This document shows, piece by piece, positions 1 through 8,350 of a stretch of 64,000 bases of DNA. A model generated the notes under the pieces. That model was not told the DNA's origin and made no database searches. It saw nothing but the letters and a program-made list of their open reading frames with translations. The stretch lies in contig NZ_JAKNCT010000002.1 of the NCBI RefSeq assembly GCF_022134585.1, positions 180,773 through 244,772 of the forward strand. The letters run 5' to 3'. The DNA comes from Mesosutterella porci. GTDB lineage: Bacteria > Pseudomonadota > Gammaproteobacteria > Burkholderiales > Burkholderiaceae_F. Every line of letters starts with the position of its first letter. Within the stretch, counting starts at the first letter, position 1. The translations under genes and the position numbers were made by a program.

Positions 1-658
1 CTTTGGTAACCGACAGGAAGCTGTGCGGGTGGTTGGCCGCGCCGATCGCGTCGACGGCGATCTTGGTGTTGCCGTCGGTGCCGTTCTTGAAGCCGATCGG
101 GCACGAAAGGCCCGAGGCGAGCTCGCGGTGGACCTGGCTCTCGGTGGTTCTCGCCCCGATGGCGCCCCAGGAGACGAAGTCGGCGATGTACTGGGGGGTG
201 ATCATGTCGAGGAACTCCACGCCGATCGGCAGCCCCATCTCCGTGATGTCGAGGATCAGGCTGCGGGCCACGCGCAGGCCGTGGTTGATGCGGTAGGAGC
301 CGTCGAGGTCGGGGTCGTTGATGAGGCCCTTCCAGCCCACCGTGGTACGGGGTTTCTCGAAGTACACCCGCATGATGATTTCCAGGTCGTTCGCAAGAGC
401 CCGCCGCACCTCGACAAGCCGCTTCGCGTACTCGCGGGCGGCCTTCGGATCGTGGATCGAGCAGGGGCCGACGATCACGAGCAGGCGGTCGGACTCGCCG
501 TGAATGATCCGGTGGGCCGCGTTCCGGGCGAGCTGCACGGTGGCCGAGGCGGTGTCCGAGCATGGAAATTCATGCATCAGGTGTGCAGGGGGCGTGAGTT
601 CCCGGATTTCTTTGATCCGGAGGTCGTCGGTCATGAAGCGGTCAATTTCCTGGTCCAT
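1..658 (-). CDS. aroG: DAHP synthase (class I), Phe-leader copy, 3' end cut off by window edge
   Basis: 3-deoxy-7-phosphoheptulonate synthase condenses PEP and erythrose 4-phosphate, the first step of the shikimate pathway. About 219 codons are visible; the C-terminal third lies outside the window. The ATG at 658 is preceded by AGGAAAACAAA and the frame is open to the edge. The N-terminal regulatory segment, the metal-ligand motif GPCSIHDP and the PEP/phosphate motif KPRTTVGWKG are present. The part after about residue 60 is almost identical to the second copy at 1225-2313, while the first 55 residues differ and lack three residues found there. A Phe-rich leader and terminator lie directly upstream. 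Feedback specificity cannot be read from the sequence; Phe control of expression is inferred from the leader. Confidence 0.93.
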   Translation of the reverse strand, partial: MDQEIDRFMTDDLRIKEIRELTPPAHLMHEFPCSDTASATVQLARNAAHRIIHGESDRLLVIVGPCSIHDPKAAREYAKRLVEVRRALANDLEIIMRVYFEKPRTTVGWKGLINDPDLDGSYRINHGLRVARSLILDITEMGLPIGVEFLDMITPQYIADFVSWGAIGARTTESQVHRELASGLSCPIGFKNGTDGNTKIAVDAIGAANHPHSFLSVTK

Positions 659-692
659 TTTGTTTTCCTAGAGGGGGTCGGAGCCGACGGAC

Positions 693-728
693 AATAAAAA
701 AACCGCCGGGCTCTGGGTCCTGGCGGTT
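693..728 (-). terminator. Intrinsic terminator acting as attenuator of the Phe-leader aroG copy
   Basis: Read on the minus strand, AACCGCC (728-722) pairs with GGCGGTT (707-701) and is followed by a run of seven T, between the leader peptide stop and the aroG start. A GGCGG inside the leader ORF (783-779), three codons after the last Phe codon, is complementary to the 5' arm and could form an antiterminator. The attenuation mechanism is inferred from this arrangement. Confidence 0.8.
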
Positions 729-755
729 GGAGAATATGCGAGTGTTCAGAAATGT

Positions 756-833
756 TCAAACGCCCTCAACGACTCTTTCCGCCTGACAGCGAAAAAAGCC
801 GAAGCTAAAACAAAAGCGGGCGCTGCGTATCAT
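756..833 (-). CDS. Phe-rich leader peptide (25 aa) of aroG attenuator
   Basis: ATG at 833, TGA at 758-756, 25 residues. The control block is RFCFSFGFFRC, with five Phe codons within eight positions (residues 7-14). The ORF ends 28 nt before the terminator hairpin, the geometry of pheL/trpL-type ribosome-mediated attenuators. The Shine-Dalgarno is weak. It is too short to be judged by protein similarity; its reality rests on codon clustering, position and the parallel Tyr leader in front of the paralogue, which has exactly the same length. Confidence 0.8.
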   Translation of the reverse strand: MIRSARFCFSFGFFRCQAERVVEGV

Positions 834-895
834 GCTGAAACTCATTAAAGAAAGAGGTTCGACATCCGCGAGGGATGACGCAATCTATGAAGAGT

Positions 896-924
896 AATGT
901 ACTCCATGGCACTGTTCCGGTCAA
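896..924 (-). promoter_or_regulatory. Sigma-70-type promoter for Phe leader-aroG
   Basis: On the minus strand TTGACC (924-919) is separated by exactly 17 nt from TACATT (901-896). The -10 ends 62 nt before the leader ATG. The match is 5/6 and 4/6 to consensus. It gives this copy its own promoter, independent of the upstream paralogue. Confidence 0.6.
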
Positions 925-1224
925 TACGCCCGTTCTGCCGTGTTAGGGCAGCGCGATGGGGCTGTCCGGAAAACGGTGCGGATGAAAGGGGGCGCAGGAT
1001 GAGCTCGTTGCCCTGAGACAAGGGCTGCTCGGCGCTGCGGCCCTATCTTTTGCAGTCCATGCATGGCAGGCTGCTTCGCCTGCCGGCCGCGCGGAGACGG
1101 GGGAGGGCTGCTGCGGAAGCGGGGTCAGACAGAATCGCTGAGCATCCCGCCGGCGGTTTGGCTCTGCCCGGGGGAGGAGCCCCGGCGTCATCAGGGGGCT
1201 GCGGCTTCAGAGGCGCGGAGGAAC
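925..1224. other. Intergenic stretch between the two DAHP synthase copies
   Basis: About 300 nt between the stop of the Tyr-leader copy and the promoter of the Phe-leader copy. A GC hairpin (AGCCCC/GGGGCT near 1175-1200) could end the upstream transcript but has no T-run. No supported gene is seen; open frames here lack a convincing start and resemble nothing known. Confidence 0.4.
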
Positions 1225-2313
1225 TCACTGGTTGCGGGCGCGGCGGTCGCGCACGGCGCGGGCGAGCCGCTCGAGCAGAGCCTCGGTGTCGTCCCAGCCG
1301 AGGCAGGCGTCGGTGACGGACTGCCCGTAGACAAGCGGCTGCCCGGGCACGATGTCCTGGCGGCCCTCCACGAGGTTGCTTTCGATCATGACGCCCATGA
1401 TGCTGCAGCTCCCGTTGGCCACCTGGCCCGCGATGTCCTCCACCACGGGGATCTGGTTGCGGCAGATCTTGCGGCTGTTCGCGTGGCTCGCGTCGATCAT
1501 GAGGTAGGGGGCGTGACCGGCCTTGGAGAGCGCTTCGGAGGCCGCCTTCACGCTGGCGGCGTCGTAGTTGGGAGCGCGGCTGCCGCCCCTGAGGATGAGG
1601 TGGCAGTCCTCGTTGCCGGTCGTCGACACGATGGCCGAAATGCCGCCCTTGGTAACGCCGAGGAAGCTGTGCGGGTGGTTGGCCGCGCCGATCGCGTCGA
1701 CGGCGATCTTGGTGTTGCCGTCGGTGCCGTTCTTGAAGCCGATCGGGCAGGAAAGGCCCGAGGCGAGCTCGCGGTGGACCTGGCTCTCGGTGGTCCTCGC
1801 CCCGATGGCGCCCCAGGAGACGAAGTCGGTAATGTACTGGGGGCTGATCATGTCGAGGAACTCCACGCCGATCGGCAGTCCCATCTCCGTGATGTCGAGG
1901 ATCAGGCTGCGGGCGATGCGCAGGCCGTGGTTGATGCGGTAGGAGCCGTCGAGGTCGGGGTCGTTGATGAGGCCCTTCCAGCCCACCGTGGTGCGGGGCT
2001 TCTCGAAGTACACCCGCATGATGATTTCCAGGTCGTTCGCAAGAGCCCGCCGCACCTCGACAAGCCGCTTCGCGTACTCGCGGGCGGCCTTCGGATCGTG
2101 GATCGAGCAGGGGCCGACGATCACGAGCAGGCGGTCGGACTCGCCGTGGATGATCCGGTGGGCGGCTTCGCGGGCCTGGTGGACGGTGGAGGAAGCGGCG
2201 TCGGTGCAGGGGAATTCATGGATGAGGTGCGCGGGAGGCGTGAGCTCGCGGATTTCCCTGATCCGGAGGTCATCGGTCATGAAACGGTCAATGTGGTCAG
2301 TTTCCTGGTTCAT
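1225..2313 (-). CDS. aroG: DAHP synthase (class I), Tyr-leader copy
   Basis: Complete 362-residue class I 3-deoxy-7-phosphoheptulonate synthase, first enzyme of aromatic amino acid synthesis, of normal family length. Metal ligands expected from E. coli AroG are visible: C69 in GPCSIHDP, H277 in DASHANS, E311 and D335. KPRTTVGWKG (105-114) and GARTTESQVHR (171-181) form the substrate site. The start ATG follows AGGAAAGCAAA. A Tyr-rich leader and attenuator precede it, and the close paralogue lies downstream in the same orientation. It could equally be called aroF by its inferred tyrosine control; the protein sequence alone does not decide which effector binds. Confidence 0.95.
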   Translation of the reverse strand: MNQETDHIDRFMTDDLRIREIRELTPPAHLIHEFPCTDAASSTVHQAREAAHRIIHGESDRLLVIVGPCSIHDPKAAREYAKRLVEVRRALANDLEIIMRVYFEKPRTTVGWKGLINDPDLDGSYRINHGLRIARSLILDITEMGLPIGVEFLDMISPQYITDFVSWGAIGARTTESQVHRELASGLSCPIGFKNGTDGNTKIAVDAIGAANHPHSFLGVTKGGISAIVSTTGNEDCHLILRGGSRAPNYDAASVKAASEALSKAGHAPYLMIDASHANSRKICRNQIPVVEDIAGQVANGSCSIMGVMIESNLVEGRQDIVPGQPLVYGQSVTDACLGWDDTEALLERLARAVRDRRARNQ

Positions 2314-2350
2314 TTTGCTTTCCTAGAAGAGGAGGCAGGGCCGCCGGGCA

Positions 2351-2384
2351 ATAAAAAACCGCCGGGCTGGCTCCGCCGGGCGGT
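2351..2384 (-). terminator. Intrinsic terminator acting as attenuator of the Tyr-leader copy
   Basis: On the minus strand ACCGCC (2384-2379) pairs with GGCGGT (2363-2358), followed by six T, before the gene start. GGCGGT inside the leader ORF (2437-2432, codons 19-20, four codons after the last Tyr) is a perfect match to the 5' arm and is a candidate antiterminator. The same logic is seen in the Phe copy. Confidence 0.8.
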
Positions 2385-2413
2385 GAGTGGACTGCACTGA
2401 AACTCCTGCTGCT

Positions 2414-2491
2414 TCAGATACGCCGAACCCTACCGCCTCGGGGGCGATAAAGGTAGTAGCCGTAATAGTAGAAGTCTGAAGCGAAGGACAT
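2414..2491 (-). CDS. Tyr-rich leader peptide (25 aa) of DAHP synthase attenuator
   Basis: ATG at 2491, TGA at 2416-2414. Residues 7-15 read FYYYGYYLY: six Tyr codons in eight positions. It has the same length (25 residues) as the Phe leader of the sister gene and the same position before a terminator. Tyr-specific peptide attenuation is uncommon among described proteobacterial attenuators, where Tyr control usually runs through TyrR. The Shine-Dalgarno is weak. Function is inferred from codon clustering and structure. Confidence 0.8.
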   Translation of the reverse strand: MSFASDFYYYGYYLYRPRGGRVRRI

Positions 2492-2533
2492 CAGTGTCTG
2501 TCTTTTTATGCCGGATCCGCGCTCCGGCAGCGC

Positions 2534-2551
2534 AGTAAAAACTACTTTACT
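2534..2551. promoter_or_regulatory. TyrR-box-like palindrome upstream of Tyr leader
   Basis: The 18-mer AGTAAA-N6-TTTACT lies 43-60 nt upstream of the leader ATG. It differs from the enteric strong TyrR box TGTAAA-N6-TTTACA at two symmetrical positions and keeps the G-N14-C feature. No tyrR gene is in the window, so the binding protein is unknown. A clear promoter was not identified nearby. Confidence 0.4.
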
Positions 2552-2577
2552 CCTCGGTGCCGGGAGGCGCAAACCGC

Positions 2578-3537
2578 TCAGTTCATGAAAAAAATGACGA
2601 TCAGGTGGTAGAACACCGGGGCTGCGAACGTGAGGGGCGCCATGCGCTCGAGCACGCCGCGCGTGATGTAGACATCGTCTTCAGCGCTGCGGTAGCTCGC
2701 TCCCAGGCTTTTCTTCACCGAGGAGATCACCAGATCGCCCATGAGGGCGGCGATGATGATGGCAAGCGTCATGAGCCCGGCCTGCCAGAGCCTGAAGGGC
2801 GTGAGCCAGAACAGGGCCAGACCGCAAAGCAGGGTCATCGCGCTGCCGGCGAGCGTTCCCTTGACCGTTTTGTTGGGGTTGGACTGCAGCGGGCGCCCGC
2901 CGAGGATGGAGCTCATCAGCACGGCGAACAGGTCGGCGAAGAACACCATCATCAGGAAATAGACGAGCATCAGCGGGCCGTTGCTCGAGAACCGGTTGAA
3001 GTCAAGCAGGGAGATGGCCGGTGCGTGGCTGACGCAGAAGATGGCGAGCATGATGCCCCACTGAACCTTGGCGACGCGCTCGAGGTAGCGGTCCGTGTCG
3101 TGGCTCGCGGCCATGACCACGGGCAGCAGCAGGAACAGATACACCGGGATGAAGATCGTGAAGAAGAGGTACTGCTCGTAGGCGATCAGCAGGTACTGGA
3201 CCGGGATGGCCACGTAAAAGGCGATGACAAGCGCCCAGTGGTCCGTGTAGTGCGTCGGCGTGAGCGCGATGAACTCGCGCAGGAGGAAAAACGAAATGAA
3301 GGCGAAGACAACGAGCAGCGCTCCCTGTCCGAGCCAGAAGGCGACGGCGAAGATTCCGATCAGCCACCACGAGGAGCGCACGCGGGAATTGACGATCCGG
3401 ATGCGTTGCTGCTGCTGGATGCTGGCTGCCCGCGAGGAGGCCCACTGCCCGTAGCCGGTCGCGACTGCCGCAAAAAAGATCAGGCAGGTGAGGATCAGAA
3501 GATAAGCCGCTTCAATGGGAATGCCAAGTCGCATCAT
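2578..3537 (-). CDS. cdsA: Phosphatidate cytidylyltransferase (CdsA family)
   Basis: Integral membrane enzyme of 319 residues predicted to make CDP-diacylglycerol from phosphatidate and CTP. It has about eight hydrophobic segments and the family's conserved C-terminal half (FFADLFAVLMSSILGGRPL, then GTLAGSAMTL, then GDLVISSVKKSLG). The last block diverges from the classical K-R-x4-K-D signature, so it may be a CdsA paralogue of the YnbB kind. The first ATG of an ATGATG pair is spaced 8 nt from GGAGG. It sits 14 nt downstream of an acyltransferase gene, which makes the substrate, so a phospholipid role fits. Confidence 0.82.
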   Translation of the reverse strand: MMRLGIPIEAAYLLILTCLIFFAAVATGYGQWASSRAASIQQQQRIRIVNSRVRSSWWLIGIFAVAFWLGQGALLVVFAFISFFLLREFIALTPTHYTDHWALVIAFYVAIPVQYLLIAYEQYLFFTIFIPVYLFLLLPVVMAASHDTDRYLERVAKVQWGIMLAIFCVSHAPAISLLDFNRFSSNGPLMLVYFLMMVFFADLFAVLMSSILGGRPLQSNPNKTVKGTLAGSAMTLLCGLALFWLTPFRLWQAGLMTLAIIIAALMGDLVISSVKKSLGASYRSAEDDVYITRGVLERMAPLTFAAPVFYHLIVIFFMN

Positions 3538-3551
3538 GATCCGATCCTCCT

Positions 3552-4166
3552 TTAGGAACTCGCCAGTTTGATCACGGCGTCGCGGGCACGGTTAAGGAAC
3601 TCCTCCTTGCCGTCCTCGACGCTGTGCGGCAGCGGCGCACCGAAGCGCACCGAGCAGATGGTCGGCGTCGGGATCAGGGTGCCCTTGGGCATGGAGCGGT
3701 GGAGGTTCTCGATGTAGACGGGGATCAGTTCGACCTGCGGGAATTCGCGCATCAGCCTCCACAGCCCGCTCTTAAAGGGCGAGGGCAGCGGCTGCGGCCG
3801 GCGGGTGCCTTCCGGGAAGATGATGAGGGAGTCGCCCTGGCGCAGCGCTTCCTTGAGCGGGTCAAGAGGGTTGGTGTGGCCGGAGTGAAGCCGGTCGATC
3901 AGAACCACACGCAGCTCCTTGATGGCGATGCGGCGGCGCAGCGCCCCCTTCTCCCAGTAGTCCTTGGCAGCCACGGGCCTGGTCTTCTGCCGCAGCTCGG
4001 GCGGCAGCGAGGACCAGACCACGATGGCGTCCATGTGGCTCGAATGATTAGCAAAATAGATTCGCTGGGCGCGCGACGGCGCACAGCCCTGCCACTGCGG
4101 GTAGGCCCCGACCAGCAGCTTCGTGAGCAGGGTGATCCCGGTAACAAGTCTGATGGAGTCAAACAT
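3552..4166 (-). CDS. plsC: 1-acyl-sn-glycerol-3-phosphate acyltransferase (PlsC family)
   Basis: 204 residues, a typical length for small PlsC-type acyltransferases that turn lysophosphatidate into phosphatidate at the inner membrane. The catalytic H-x4-D box is NHSSHMD (H41, D46) and the substrate motif FPEGTRR is at 117-123; IPVYIENL follows as block IV. The N-terminal hydrophobic segment is short. The gene lies between yhdP-like and cdsA-like genes on the same strand and probably shares their transcript. Exact acyl donor or acceptor preference cannot be told. Confidence 0.85.
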   Translation of the reverse strand: MFDSIRLVTGITLLTKLLVGAYPQWQGCAPSRAQRIYFANHSSHMDAIVVWSSLPPELRQKTRPVAAKDYWEKGALRRRIAIKELRVVLIDRLHSGHTNPLDPLKEALRQGDSLIIFPEGTRRPQPLPSPFKSGLWRLMREFPQVELIPVYIENLHRSMPKGTLIPTPTICSVRFGAPLPHSVEDGKEEFLNRARDAVIKLASS

Positions 4167-4240
4167 CGGCTTTTGTTCAATAACGCGATGCCTGCCATTA
4201 TCCCACGAAGGCCGCGCGAGTCCAAAAGCAGCCCCGGCCG

Positions 4241-7200
4241 TCAGTTGTCGGGGGAAGAGTTCTGCGCAGAGGGCGCGGCGGGGGTTTTCTCAAACGAGAG
4301 GTGGTCCCACGGGCCCTTCACGGTGTATTCCGTCGCGAGAATGTAGGAGATCGGCTTTTTGAGCGCGAACTGGGCGATGAAGCTGCCGACTCCGACCAGC
4401 GGATTGGCCAGAGCGAGCGCAAGCGCGGGGGCTTCGGTGTGCAGCTCCGGCAGCACGAGCAGCTTCGCGTCCAGATTCTGGCGCGCGAGATCGGCTGATC
4501 CGCTGACCGCTATGGAGGCGGCCGAGCCGTCCACCACGAGATCGTCGGTGACGAAAACCCCGTTCGTGGTGGTGCCGTTGAGCTTGATGGAGTTAAAGGA
4601 GAAGCCCCGCCCGAACACGTCCTTGAAGTCGAGCGTGAGCCGCTTCATGAGCGACTGCATCGACAGCAGCGACATGAACCGGCCGACCACGCCGGGCTCG
4701 ACCTGCATGAAGCGGCCCCCGCCGATGTCGGCCGAGAGCCTGCCGTTGAGGTTCTTCAGCGCAAAGTCCTGCGGAGCGCCCTTCCAGTTCGCCTCGAGCT
4801 CAATTTTTCCCGGCGCGTTGCGGACAACGTCCCCGGGCAGGTCAAGCGACTTGAGTAGCCGGCGGCTGTCCTTGACGACGAGGCTGCCTTTGAGGCTCGT
4901 GGCGCTGTGGCCGGACGCGCCGCCCCGCTCCCACTGGCCCGAGGCTGAGAAGGTCGCTTCGGGGAGGCGCGCGGCAAAGGACTCGAGCCGCCAGCGGTGG
5001 CTCTTCAGGCTCGGGTCGGAGGCCCGGGCCTTGAGCGAGATGCTGCCAAGTGAGGCGCTGCCCACCTTGAAGTCCCCGATCCGCACGTCCATCGAAGGAA
5101 GGCGTTCGGCCGGGGTGTCTGAAAATATTTTGTGGAATCTTCTGCGGCTCTCCTCCGGGACATAAAGCCGCGTGAGGTCAAGCGACAAGTAGGCCGGAGT
5201 GCGGCCTGTTCCAGGCTGGTAGAGGCCTTTGCCCGAAGCCTGCGGGGAGCGGAGTTCCGCTTCCCAGGCTGAGTTTTTCTGGCCGGGCTGGCCGTGCCGC
5301 ACCGACAGCGTGACGTCCGGGAAGCTGCGCGCCTTGAAGATAAGTTGCCGCGTCCTGATTCTTGCCGACACCGGCCCCAGGCTCTCGGAGAGCGCAGCCG
5401 TTGAAGAGCGGCCCGCGGCGTCGATCACCGGCTCGAGCGTTTCCTGCCAGGGCTCAATCGGAATGTCGGGCAGCGTCGCGCGAAGCGACAGGCCCCGGTC
5501 CGGAAGCTGCGCCTGCTCGCCCGCGGCGAGCGCGGCCTGCACGAGCCTCAGGCCCGAGGGGCCGGTGGCAAGCCGTGCGATCCCGTTGGCCTTGTCGCCG
5601 TACCGGGCGGAGATTTCAAGCGGCGCTCCGTCGCGGGAGATCCAGTTGAAGACGGAAGGGACTTCTTCTTCCGAGTGCTTGCCGAACGGCCTCGGAAGCC
5701 TGACGGAGATCCCCTGCAGGCTGCTTGTCACCCGCACCTGCGTGGAGTGGTCCGACACGAGGATGCGGGCGGAGGCTTCGGCCGAGCCCTGGATGCGCTG
5801 CAGCATCGCGAGTGCTTCCGGCCGTGACTCGAGCAGCGGCCTCGCAGTCTCCGGAGACACCCTGGCCGAGGCGAGGATTTCCGTGTCCCCACCGGCGGTG
5901 CGCGTCAGGCGCCCCGAGGCCCTCATTCCCCAGACGTTCGCCGTGAGCTTTTCGCCCCAGTAGTGATCCTGTGTGAAGTGCAGCCGTCCGCTGGCCTGTC
6001 CGAGTTCTGGGATGCCGCCTCCGAAGGCGATGTCGTTGCCGCTGAAGTCGAGCTCTCCGGCGACCCGGGAGTGCTCGGGCTCGTCGAGCGGGATCTGCAG
6101 CGAGAGTTCGAGTGAGGCGTTTCCCGTGGCGCGGGCGGAGTCAAGGAAGTGGCCGAGCCAGCCGGACACGGGGCTTGCAGCCGTGTAGCCGATCATGTCC
6201 TGAGCGGCCCCCCGCGCGCTTCCGCGCACGTACAGGTCGGAGTGAGGCGTGTACAGGCCCATCGAGGGTATCTCCGCGACCGCCTCCGGGATTCGCACGC
6301 CAAAGCTTGCCGCATTCTGCGCGGTGATCACCATGCGGTCGCCGTGAAACAGGAACTGCCCCGAGGCCTGTTCGATGACGGGCCACTGCCCGCCCTCGCT
6401 CCACTGGCCCGCGCTGTTTTTCTGCCCGGTGGGCAGGAAGTCAAGCTTTGCCCCGCTGTAGCTGCCGGTCACGAGGAACTGTCCGCGGCCCGCGTCCCGG
6501 CCGGTGTAGGGAAAAGCCGAAAGCGGGCCGTTCCACTCGACGAACGCCCGGTCGGCAAGCCCCCCGCGGAGCGCCTGCTCGAGCCAGGTCTGGATGGTGC
6601 GCCCTGCCACGATGGGCATGTAGCGGTACAGGGACGGCATGCGGGCGCGGGCGGCCTCGCCCGAAACACGGATGATGCCGCCTCCGTCCGCATCGCGCCA
6701 GTCGGCGTCAGCCGAGATCGCGAGGTCGTCGTTGATGAGCTTCAGGTTCCGGAAAGCGAGGCGCAGGGGCCCGCGGGTATTCCAGAAGACGCTGCCCGTG
6801 AGGTGCCTGAAGGGGACTTCCCGGTATTCGAAAGTGCCGGGAAAGGCAGCCGCTCCTCCGGCTGAGTCAAGCTGCACCGCGCCCTGCTCCGCATTCATCC
6901 AGAGGTGGCCGCTCAGGCGGCTGGCGCCTGGAATCCCGGGGTCGTCGTGCCGCTGCTCGGGCTGCGCGGCGAATGAAACGTCGTGGAAATCGGCGCTTGC
7001 TTCCCATTTGGGGGCGTCCCAGGAGCCGCCAAGCCGGAGTGAAACCTGCTTCAGGGAGCCGCGGGGAACCATTCTGGAGAGCGTCTCGGTGAGGCGTCCG
7101 GGGCCTGCGGCGGCCTGCGCCGCGCGCGACAGGGTTTCAAGGTCTGCGGAAGAGGCCGAAAGCACGAGCGTGTTCCGGTCTTTGTCCTTCGGGTGGTTTT

Positions 7201-8242
7201 CCAGCGTGAAAGAGACCGCGGCGGAGCGCCCGCCAGGCCCGATCGGAAGGCTGATCCCCGGAGAGGAGACCAGAAGCCCGCCGTCGCGGCCGCGCGAGAG
7301 CAGCACGCGTCCCGAAAGCGAGGGAACGTCCAGCGGGGCTGCCCCCCGCGCAAGCCCGACCCGCAGCCCCGAGACCCTGGCCTCGGAAATAAGCGAGGAG
7401 AGCACGCCGCCGTCAAACTCGCCCCAGGCCTTCGCTGCGGCCTGTCCGGCCAGAATGTGCGGATCGGTCTGCCGCGCTGAGGACAGGCCGGTGAGCGAAA
7501 TGTCGCCGGCGTTCGCGTAGAAGCGTCCCCTCCAAGTCTTCCAGTTTGATTTTCTCATGCCGAGGGAGCGGCCGATCTGCAGCCTCAGGTCGATAAGCGA
7601 GGGCTCGCGTCCTGGCGCGAGCAGTGATCCCTGGAGTCCGGCCTGCCACCCGGAGAGCGTCTGCCGGAGGGCAAAACCCGCGCCCTCGAGCCTCATCAGC
7701 GGGGCGTCAGCGGCTGTTTCGTCCCGGTAGGTGATCGAGGCCTGCTGCACGGACACGCCCGACTGAGACATCAGCCAGCCGAGAAAACGCGAGTCCTCAC
7801 TGCCTCCCGACAGGTCGAACGTAAAGCCGCCCGCGCTGTAGAGCCCGTCGCCTGTTTTCCTCACGTCGAGCTGCGGCCCGGTGATGCTGAGGCTGCTGAA
7901 AACGGGCTGAAGCCGCAGCAGGGAGCTCGGGTCGAGCACCGCCTCGGCTTTCTGCACGCGGATGCCGTCTGCCGAGCCCGGCTGCCGCACCTCCAGCCCC
8001 TCGATGGTGAAGCGCGGGAGGATGGAGCTGCCTGACGGGACGAGCCTGTCGGCGCTGATCTGCACTCCGGCCTTCGAGGAGAGGTAGCTGCAGAGGCTCT
8101 CGCGGTAATCGTTGATATGGGGCAGAAAAAGGTAGCGGAAAAGCAGAATCGGCGCGGCGGCCAGAAAGTACAGGCAGATAAGTCCCGCTGCTGCCGCCCT
8201 GAGTAGGCCGCGGGGTTTGAAAAAATGGACTCTGCCTGTCAT
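4241..8242 (-). CDS. YhdP/AsmA-like envelope protein (DUF3971)
   Basis: About 1333 residues, the size of the YhdP/TamB-like AsmA superfamily: bridge-like proteins anchored in the inner membrane and implicated in moving phospholipids toward the outer membrane. The N-terminus has one transmembrane helix (about residues 12-35: LLRAAAAGLICLYFLAAAPI). The rest is beta-rich periplasmic sequence. The C-terminal AsmA-like end includes GSFIAQFALKKPISYILATE. The start at 8242 is chosen because GAGGGAG lies 4 nt upstream; an ATG-less extension to 8347 would run into the divergent glnE promoter region. Neighbouring plsC and cdsA homologues agree with a lipid-transport role. Confidence 0.8.
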   Translation of the reverse strand: MTGRVHFFKPRGLLRAAAAGLICLYFLAAAPILLFRYLFLPHINDYRESLCSYLSSKAGVQISADRLVPSGSSILPRFTIEGLEVRQPGSADGIRVQKAEAVLDPSSLLRLQPVFSSLSITGPQLDVRKTGDGLYSAGGFTFDLSGGSEDSRFLGWLMSQSGVSVQQASITYRDETAADAPLMRLEGAGFALRQTLSGWQAGLQGSLLAPGREPSLIDLRLQIGRSLGMRKSNWKTWRGRFYANAGDISLTGLSSARQTDPHILAGQAAAKAWGEFDGGVLSSLISEARVSGLRVGLARGAAPLDVPSLSGRVLLSRGRDGGLLVSSPGISLPIGPGGRSAAVSFTLENHPKDKDRNTLVLSASSADLETLSRAAQAAAGPGRLTETLSRMVPRGSLKQVSLRLGGSWDAPKWEASADFHDVSFAAQPEQRHDDPGIPGASRLSGHLWMNAEQGAVQLDSAGGAAAFPGTFEYREVPFRHLTGSVFWNTRGPLRLAFRNLKLINDDLAISADADWRDADGGGIIRVSGEAARARMPSLYRYMPIVAGRTIQTWLEQALRGGLADRAFVEWNGPLSAFPYTGRDAGRGQFLVTGSYSGAKLDFLPTGQKNSAGQWSEGGQWPVIEQASGQFLFHGDRMVITAQNAASFGVRIPEAVAEIPSMGLYTPHSDLYVRGSARGAAQDMIGYTAASPVSGWLGHFLDSARATGNASLELSLQIPLDEPEHSRVAGELDFSGNDIAFGGGIPELGQASGRLHFTQDHYWGEKLTANVWGMRASGRLTRTAGGDTEILASARVSPETARPLLESRPEALAMLQRIQGSAEASARILVSDHSTQVRVTSSLQGISVRLPRPFGKHSEEEVPSVFNWISRDGAPLEISARYGDKANGIARLATGPSGLRLVQAALAAGEQAQLPDRGLSLRATLPDIPIEPWQETLEPVIDAAGRSSTAALSESLGPVSARIRTRQLIFKARSFPDVTLSVRHGQPGQKNSAWEAELRSPQASGKGLYQPGTGRTPAYLSLDLTRLYVPEESRRRFHKIFSDTPAERLPSMDVRIGDFKVGSASLGSISLKARASDPSLKSHRWRLESFAARLPEATFSASGQWERGGASGHSATSLKGSLVVKDSRRLLKSLDLPGDVVRNAPGKIELEANWKGAPQDFALKNLNGRLSADIGGGRFMQVEPGVVGRFMSLLSMQSLMKRLTLDFKDVFGRGFSFNSIKLNGTTTNGVFVTDDLVVDGSAASIAVSGSADLARQNLDAKLLVLPELHTEAPALALALANPLVGVGSFIAQFALKKPISYILATEYTVKGPWDHLSFEKTPAAPSAQNSSPDN

Positions 8243-8350
8243 GCACTCCCTCTGTTTTTTTGCTGCATGCTGCCGCGACCACTCTAGCACAGCGGCGCCG
8301 CACCATAATGGGATACACTTTCCCGACACTTCGTTGCGGGCGAACAATCG

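Larger units (their letters stand above)
1..2313. repeat. Tandem duplication of the DAHP synthase gene
   Basis: Positions 1-658 align with about 1647-2313 with few differences, mostly near the 5' end of the genes, where copy 2 carries a 9-nt insertion. The unit is a direct repeat with about 1.65 kb offset. Leader and promoter regions upstream are unrelated except for the ACCGCC/GGCGGT terminator. Confidence 0.9.

Noticed and set aside
834..1224. Open frames on both strands between the DAHP synthase copies
   Set aside because: No ribosome sites, no recognisable protein features; only the leader peptide and promoter are supported there.
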